DNA of 21,500 nt from Chara braunii (lineage: Eukaryota; Streptophyta; Charophyceae; Charales; Characeae). The position numbers and the translations under genes were made by a program. The first letter of the stretch is position 1. Each line of letters begins with the position of its first letter. The stretch is from positions 1,642,490 through 1,663,989 of the forward strand of contig BFEA01000083.1 in the NCBI GenBank assembly GCA_003427395.1. The letters run 5' to 3'. This document shows positions 16,191 to 21,500 of the stretch, piece by piece. The notes below the pieces were generated by a model. That model worked only from the letters and a program-made list of their open reading frames with translations. It searched no databases and was not told the DNA's origin.

Positions 16191-16862
16191 GGATTGAGTT
16201 TTATGAACTAAATGTTTCTCTTCTTCAACATAAATCATTCCTTGATTATATAAGGGACTGTTGGTCATTCTTGCATACGCAAAAACAATACATATCACAA
16301 GAAATTGACTCGTTCAATAATGTTTTTTTTTTTCTCACTAAGAAATGCAAAGAATACTCGTCATAATTAGCAGCCTGCAGACATGAATGTGAAATGAAGA
16401 TACTTCAACAATTTCGGCGACTTGAACAGCAGGATGCTCCAGCTATTGTAGATATAGGTCTGAACCATCAAATATGTATATAGATCCTACAACAACAGTT
16501 GCAAACCTTCTCTGCTCAACGATGGGAAGGAATGTGAATTAAAGCAAGAATGTCACGATACCAAACCGAAGGCACAATGAAGACTATTTTTTTTAGCCTG
16601 ACCCGTATATGTACACGAAGGACGAGCATTGAGGCCCTATACAATCCAAAAAGTGACATTCTTCACTGCACAGTGTATGCTGATAGAGCGATCGTTCTTC
16701 AAGGATCTCTTCACATCCAGATGTTCACAGGGGGATAAGCGGTTGAGGGAGGAACAAGTTGCGACCTTCTTATAGCCGCTCAAAAAAGGTTTATCCGAAC
16801 AACAAAAAACACAACTCGACAGACCATTATCCAAGGAGGAAATTTGAACTGCTTTGCTGTAA
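16191..16862 (+). other. Decayed LINE linker between endonuclease and reverse transcriptase
   Basis: Its position fits the several-hundred-residue linker of L1 ORF2, and short pieces such as SLLQHKSFLDYIRDCW are open, but frames change often and no motif is diagnostic. A T-run at 16322-16332 interrupts it. Confidence 0.5.
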
Positions 16863-18120
16863 ATGGAGGAGGAAAAAACGTTGGGCCTCGATGGTTTCCC
16901 CCTAAAAGAGTTCTGGGAAACATTATGGGACAAGATGGCCCCGGACCTTATGAAGCACTACGAGCAGGTATGGGAATCTGGGTGCATCGGGGAGTTGGTT
17001 GGACATGGTGTCCTCACCTTATTGCACAAAAAAGGGGACAAAATGAACATCAGGAACTATTACCCGATAACCCTGCTTACGGTTGTGTACAAGATGCTAA
17101 CGAAGGCCCTGGCGAACCGCCTGATCCCTGTCCTGGAAATCCTTATTCATCTCACTCAAAGAGGGTTCATCAAAAGACGAAGAATTTATGATAACATTCT
17201 CTTGATAAATGAGTTTCTAATACTGTCAAGACCGAACAAATACAATGCAACTGTGACCTTTATAGACTTCGAAAAAGCATATGATCACGTGGATTGTTTT
17301 TTTTTTAATAAATGCATGGAAAAAATGAACATTGGCACGTTTCGGGAGATGGACCGCAATTCTGCACCAAAACGCCACCATGAAAGTTCAGGTAAACGGA
17401 ATGCTGGCCCCGGAAATCCACCTGCAGCGGTCGGTCCACCAAGGGGACCTGCTAACCACCTTCCTTTTCATTATTGTAATGAAAGCGCTGGTCGCAAACC
17501 TCCACACTAACAAAGATTTGAAGAAACTTCAGATCTCTCCTATTCCAGAGGAAACTATCCCCGTCTGCTTCATGTTCACAGATGACCTGACTGTCATGGT
17601 GGATACCTCCCCTACGAATATGGAAGAGATCAGGAACCTCATGTAGCGTTTCACAACCGTGTCCGACATGACATTCAATTGGGGAACTAACACCTTGGGG
17701 TGGTGGATTCATCACCAAAGGGTGCGCCCTCCTGAGCAACCGAGGGTTAAATGGTTACCTGCGGAGACTCTAATCCAGGTCTGGGGCATCATGATGACAA
17801 CCTTTGGCAGGCTAGTCTCAAGCGATGACTGGATTTTGAAGCCTGCACTGGAAAATATCGCCCACTGGAATGACAAGCGGACATCGCTGATTGTCAGAAC
17901 CATGGTCATCAACAATGTTGTATTGGCCTCATTGTGGTACAAATTTGCGATATGGGCCCTTAGCAAAGAGGTCGTAAAATCACTGAAGAGACAAGTTAAT
18001 TCACTGCTCTGGAGGGGGGCAACACTCTCTCGAACGTGATCAACAGAGTCGCCTGACCGGTTATTATTCAACCGAGAGACAAAGGCGGCCTAGGAATTCT
18101 GGACCCAGTTATCCTGGTTA
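16863..18120 (+). pseudogene. LINE reverse transcriptase and following segment
   Basis: 16863-17310 encodes GLDGFPLKEFW, then GVLTLLHKKGDKMNIRNYYP, ITLLTVVYKMLTKALANRL, a QRGFI segment and FIDFEKAYDHVD, which is motif A with its catalytic Asp. An AT-rich T9 insertion near 17297 shifts the frame. 17332-17646 gives QRSVHQGDLLTTFLFII (motif B, with His and Leu where Arg and Pro are usual) and CFMFTDDLTVMVD (motif C, FTDD in place of the common FADD). A TAG at 17644 replaces the Gln expected in an LMQRFTTVS context. 17659-18039 continues with LIVRTMVINNVVLASLWY...SLLWRG, and 18060-18180 with RDKGGLGILDP and TVQWIRRLLF, typical of the region downstream of the RT domain. Catalytic Asp residues are intact, but the reading frame is not. 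Confidence 0.88.
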
Positions 18121-18179
18121 CGACATTGACGGTCCAATGGATCAGACGGTTGTTATTCACCCCCCATCTCCCATTGGCG

Positions 18180-18570
18180 GCCTTGAACCTTGAACAAATT
18201 ACCCCGACTTGCCCCCCAAGCCCCTCATGACTCATGAGGTTGACCCGCCGCCCTTCCAAATCCCAAAGGAACACAGAACGGGGGACTGTCAGGCGAGACT
18301 TGCCCGGGGATGATATCTGGATTAGGGCCCTCCGCGTGTGACACCATCTCCCCAGGCCAGACAAGGGCAGGCCGTCCCGGTGGGAGGAGGTGGCGAGACA
18401 ACCACTCTTTGGAACCGTACATATCATTGATCGGGACGGGAGAGTATATCGCAACTCAGACCCCTTGTGGAACAACTGGGTCAAAAAGGGGGTGGTAAGA
18501 ATCAGAGACATATGGGACATAGAGGAAAAGAACTGGCAAATGGAACAACAACTGAAACCTAACCTGAGAC
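18180..18570 (+). other. Decayed LINE segment between RT and C-terminal domain
   Basis: Between the GGLGILDP region and the C-terminal domain the frame is hard to follow. Pieces such as LWNNWVKKGVVRIRDIWD (18460-18520) fit LINE ORF2 sequence of this region. Longer open frames on the minus strand (to 150 codons) are antisense shadows. Confidence 0.5.
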
Positions 18571-18571
18571 A

Positions 18572-20010
18572 TTGTCACCACGTGGGGAAGAACTTGGAGG
18601 AATTGTTTTTTTTTTCGTACCCCTGGATTGTGTGCGCGTCCTGCGCACAGGACCGTATCTACAAGAAGGAGACAGCGTAGCTATCCCGGATGGCACAGAA
18701 AGCGTGGGGAATGCGGTGGTGGTATACACACAGGAAGCACTGGTAAACCTCTTTCATCAGGAAGACGACAATAGGTTAAAGAGGTTTCACCCTGATGTCT
18801 TGAGATGGTGGAAAAAAACAGATTTGCATCGCATCCGGGTACTCCACTCGCAGAAGGACTGGTTTGCATTTCTTCCCGAAACCCCACTTGCTGAACTCCC
18901 CCTCGACCCGGAGGAATGGCAATGGAACCCAGCAAGTAAAACGGGGGTAAACAAGACTTTATTCACCCTGTCAATAAAATCTGCCTACCGCCTTTTGAGA
19001 CCGAGGATAAATGTGAGAGACATTGTGAGAGAGCGATGGCTTACCCAACGGAATGTGGGAAGGGACGTTGTTCGACCCATCCGATGGTTTAAGGCCACGG
19101 GGTCCAAATCGGTGAAATTGGCCTCGCTGCAGTGGCAGATAGAGCATTGCTGCCTCCCTACAAACAACTGGTTAATAGATCGAACCTACCTAGAAAAAAT
19201 GGTTTAGCGTTGTCATGGTGTCATTCCTGTTTGGTTTCCTTCCCTCACCGTAAGATCCTTGAAACCATAGAGCACATCTTTCTGCAGTGCCTGAGAGTGG
19301 TTCTCACATGGCGCTGATGGGACCGGATCTGGCGACAGCTAGGCTCTGCATCCACATGGCCATAGGACTGGAGAGCCCTCCTATGTGAAGCCTGGTCCTC
19401 TCCCACGAACTGCCCCTTCGAAAACAATATGTTCAGGACGAGGAGGGAAATTGTTATTTGGGCCCTATGGCGGAAACGGTGCACACACACAATTAAAAGA
19501 GAAGGGAAGGAAGTCACCGAAATGGTTAGGCAATATATTCAAGAAGAAATTATGGCACAGTGGCAAATAGTGAAAGCCAAATTGGATCTATTTCATATGA
19601 AAAGTGACATAATGCAAGCCATTAAACAATTTTCCAGAGAATGGTTGGGGAGGGATGGCAGGATAGTCCACATTCGAAGGGAGGGAGGGCAATTTTTGGT
19701 ATTGGGTGGCGATTAGCTGGGAAGGGACTATGATATTTGCTTTAATGACTGGACTAAGGTAGACGCTGCTGTTCTTCTTCGTCCTTCTTCAGAGTTCCCC
19801 GATCCTTTTCCCCCCCATGGTCTCTCCATGGTGGATCTACAGTGGTACGGAGCGGTATAAGAGGTCTCACCCTCTGGATCGGCAGGACAACGGCACAGCA
19901 AGACCAAGAGAAGGGGGTCGTTAAGGAGTGGATAAATGGGATAATATAGACGGTCTGCCGGCACAGTCAAGGTGGACCGGGGGCCGCTGGCTATTTGGGG
20001 CAATCAATAC
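18572..20010 (+). pseudogene. LINE ORF2 C-terminal zinc-binding region, frameshifted
   Basis: 18572-19207 encodes ...LPLDPEEWQWNP...SIKSAYRLLRP...RERWL...LQWQIEHCCLPTNNWLID, matching the zf-RVT lead-in. After a frameshift near 19195 the next frame reads LSWCHSCLVSFP and ETIEHIFLQC, the CxxC...HxFxxC zinc-binding motif, here complete. Stops follow (TGA near 19316 and TAG at about 19365, the latter where the other copy has TGG). The frame then reopens with EIVIWALWRKRCTHTIKREG and FSREWLGRDG to a TAG at 19714-19716. Similarity to the other copy continues as FNDWTKVD...DPFPPHGLSMVDLQWY to about 19860. It is more decayed than the minus-strand copy. Confidence 0.83.
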
Positions 20011-20060
20011 CGTGGCAGGCAGGAGAATATTCTTCTTTTTTCAAAAACTACTTCACATTG

Positions 20061-20600
20061 GTGAGGAAAATACCGTAGTATGGAATGTGCAAATTTGTTG
20101 GTTTGCTGCATCAGGAAAGGAAGGGGACTAGGTGGTCGGGTTGGTCAGGGGCCCAACAGAAGGGCTGAAGAGGCCCCTCTTAAAATAAAAGAACTCAGAA
20201 AAATCTGGAAAAAATTATATGTTATGCAAAAGGATAAAATAAACAACATTTGCATAAGCATTACATCCAAAGTCCTTACCAAATTTGAAACTAAAATACA
20301 ATATGGAAAATAAATACTAATAAGAAAAATTAAAAAAAACAAAAAGAGAAATTAGAGAATCAAAATTAGTGAGTGCGCAAACCTATTTTCAACAAATGAT
20401 TTTTCTTCTTTTTTTGGCAAATCCAAATGGCCTAAAATTTTATAAATATGTACTTCAGATAAATAAAAAACTCATGAAGAAAGTTTCAAAAAATAATAAA
20501 ATTGTTTAGGCCCGAAAATAAAATGAAAACAAAACGTAAAAAAAAAAAAAAAAAAACAAATTGTGAATGGGCGAGCACGTTTTGATACCTCCATCTGTGG
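20061..20600. other. Unassigned A-rich flank of LINE copy 2
   Basis: Short A- and T-rich frames, none recognisable. An A-run at about 20538-20556 could be a decayed retroposon tail, but nothing ties it to the LINE. No target duplication was found. Confidence 0.4.
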
Positions 20601-20853
20601 AGATTTTTCATTGTTTTTTGGCTGAGCGAAATGACTTTAAATTTTTAGGCATGTACCTAACATCATAGAAAACGATTTTTTTTTTTTCTTCCAGAAAACA
20701 AAAGTTATTTTAGGTGCCTAAATAAGTTTTGGCGAAGGCCGAGCCCCTTCAGGTCCGGACCCTGAACCGGACCCCGAACGTCGGAACGTACGGACGTCCG
20801 TCCATGGGCCTCCGTACGTACGGGCTGGTAACCTTGTATATATATATATATAT
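20601..20853. repeat. CCGGAC-type block with nested palindromes and TA run
   Basis: T-rich sequence (20600-20720) precedes GTCCGGACCCTGAACCGGACCC (about 20753-20774). This composition and order resemble repeat R1, but sequence identity is not clear. At 20787-20823 CGTACGGA pairs with TCCGTACG, and each arm holds its own palindrome (ACGGACGTCCGT at 20790-20801, CCGTACGTACGG at 20812-20823). A TA run follows at about 20837-20853. Confidence 0.55.
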
Positions 20854-20857
20854 CCCT

Positions 20858-21110
20858 TAAGAAGCATTGGCCGCGAGGGGACGTCCATTACGCGTTGCGC
20901 GCTGGATTTGGGTCGAAGTTTTGATGAGGGGCGGCGGATGAAGCGGACCGAGGGCGAGGGAGTGCGCAAAAGGGCGCATATACCAAAATGTTCACAGTGC
21001 GCCACCAAATGTGGGTGCCCGCCCCAGGGGCGGGGCACAGGAGGGGCGTCCACGCAGACAAATATCTTTGGAGGCGAGCGATCCGATAAACGGGCGACTT
21101 TTTTTTCCTT
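20858..21110. other. CpG-rich segment
   Basis: CpG is frequent (GCGCGC, GGCGGCGG, CGAGGGCGAGGG and others), in contrast with the AT-rich and CpG-poor neighbours. CCCGCCCC-A-GGGGCGGG (21018-21034) is an inverted repeat. A plus-strand frame includes CSQCATKCGCP, but its far half is tetranucleotide repeat, so I do not call a gene. It might be a promoter-associated CpG cluster of a gene beyond the window. Confidence 0.4.
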
Positions 21111-21116
21111 TTTCTT

Positions 21117-21335
21117 AACCGACCAACTGACCGACCGACCGACCAACCAACCGACCGTCCAACCGACCGACCAATCGACCGACCAACCGACCGACCAACC
21201 GACCGACCGACCGACCGACCAAACCAACCGACCGACCGACCAACCAACCGACCAACCAACCGACCAACCAACCGACCAACCAACCGACCGACCAAAAGAC
21301 CAAACGACCGACCGCCCGCCCGCCCGCCCGATCGA
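21117..21335. repeat. Degenerate (CCGA/CCAA)n tetranucleotide tract
   Basis: About 215 bases of GACC- and AACC-type four-base units, with almost no G outside CCGA and a short GCCC run at 21313-21330. It is open in several frames on both strands (Pro-Thr-Asp-Gln or Val-Gly-Arg-Ser repeats). These are repeat translations, not proteins. Confidence 0.95.
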
Positions 21336-21387
21336 CCAACTGACCGACCAATTGATCGATTGATGTTAATGTTGATCTTTAAGGGTC

Positions 21388-21500
21388 GATGGATAAATGG
21401 ATGGATGGATGGATGGATGGATGGATGGATGAATGGATGGATGGATGGATGAATGGATGGATGGATGGGTGGATGGGTGGATGGATGAATGGGTGGATGG
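21388..21500. repeat. (GGAT)n tetranucleotide tract running off the window
   Basis: ATGG units with occasional GAATGG and GGGTGG variants continue to the last base, so the true length is unknown. Confidence 0.95.

Larger units (their letters stand above)
15660..20060 (+). mobile_element. Degraded L1-type LINE, copy 2
   Basis: The domain order is middle and end of an endonuclease (15.73-16.1 kb), a linker (16.2-16.86 kb), reverse transcriptase (16.86-17.65 kb), a thumb/C-terminal segment (17.66-18.5 kb) and a zinc-binding end (18.9-19.7 kb). Several frames must be combined to follow it, so it is dead. The last kilobase aligns protein-wise with the minus-strand copy at 2.0-3.04 kb, so both belong to one family. 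Its 3' end is unclear: homology fades after about 20.0 kb, and no poly(A) or target duplication is obvious. The endonuclease N-terminus is not next to it but may be the piece at 5.88-6.08 kb. Confidence 0.85.

Noticed and set aside
18068-18520. A 150-codon minus-strand gene
   Set aside because: It is antisense to LINE sequence with recognisable GGLGILDP and related motifs on the plus strand.
20888-21363. Long open frames of Val-Gly-Arg-Ser or Pro-Thr-Asp-Gln repeats on both strands
   Set aside because: They are translations of a degenerate tetranucleotide tract that lacks stop codons in several frames.

Overview
This window looks like intergenic nuclear DNA from a large, repeat-rich eukaryotic genome. 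It is full of microsatellites and decayed transposable elements, and I see no intact host protein-coding gene. The best clue to the host is a degraded block of plant-type mitochondrial sequence at about 9.8-11.7 kb. It holds recognisable pieces of ccmFC, nad6, cox3 and cox2 plus a tRNA-like sequence. ccmFC as a mitochondrial gene, a nad6 tail resembling land-plant nad6, and UGG as Trp point to a streptophyte (charophyte alga or early-diverging land plant). The exact lineage is an inference I cannot settle by eye.

Layout. 1-600: nothing recognised. 605-1062: a repeat with a CCGGAC-rich end and an A19 run, here called R1; related pieces lie at 3.41-3.76 kb and possibly 20.6-20.85 kb. 1244-3043 (minus): a 5'-truncated L1-type LINE with a 28-nt poly(A) and 18-bp target-site duplications. 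3.06-3.25 kb: nested palindromes beside a long (CT)n. 3.95-4.7 kb: a tRNA-like, SINE-like head followed by two short tandem duplications. 5.2-6.08 kb: degraded LINE sequence ending in the N-terminal part of an endonuclease. 6.1-6.37 kb: G-rich inverted repeats and a (TTGA)n tract.

The centre (6.38-15.05 kb) is AT-rich. It has two direct copies (A 6376-8815, B 12792-14912) of an apparently non-coding repeat of about 2.1 kb. Each copy carries an internal duplication with a 260-285 bp period, and each is bounded by CA-rich sequence. Copy A also contains a 288-bp MITE-like insertion that copy B lacks. Between them lie C-rich and TA/GA microsatellite DNA (8.9-9.09 kb) and the mitochondrial mosaic.

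The right side (about 15.66-20.06 kb, plus) is a second, longer and more decayed LINE of the same family. It has endonuclease, reverse transcriptase and C-terminal zinc-binding sections broken by frameshifts and stops. The window ends with a palindromic CCGGAC-like block, a CpG-rich stretch (20.86-21.11 kb), a degenerate CCGA/CCAA tract and a (GGAT)n tract running off the edge.

There is no operon or pathway here. The functional story is retrotransposition, organelle-to-nucleus DNA transfer, and nesting and duplication of repeats. I see no evidence for a new enzymatic system. The least explained items are the A/B repeat family, the MITE-like insertion with its built-in empty site, the mosaic order of the mitochondrial pieces, and the possible splitting of one LINE by the 9.5-kb central block.
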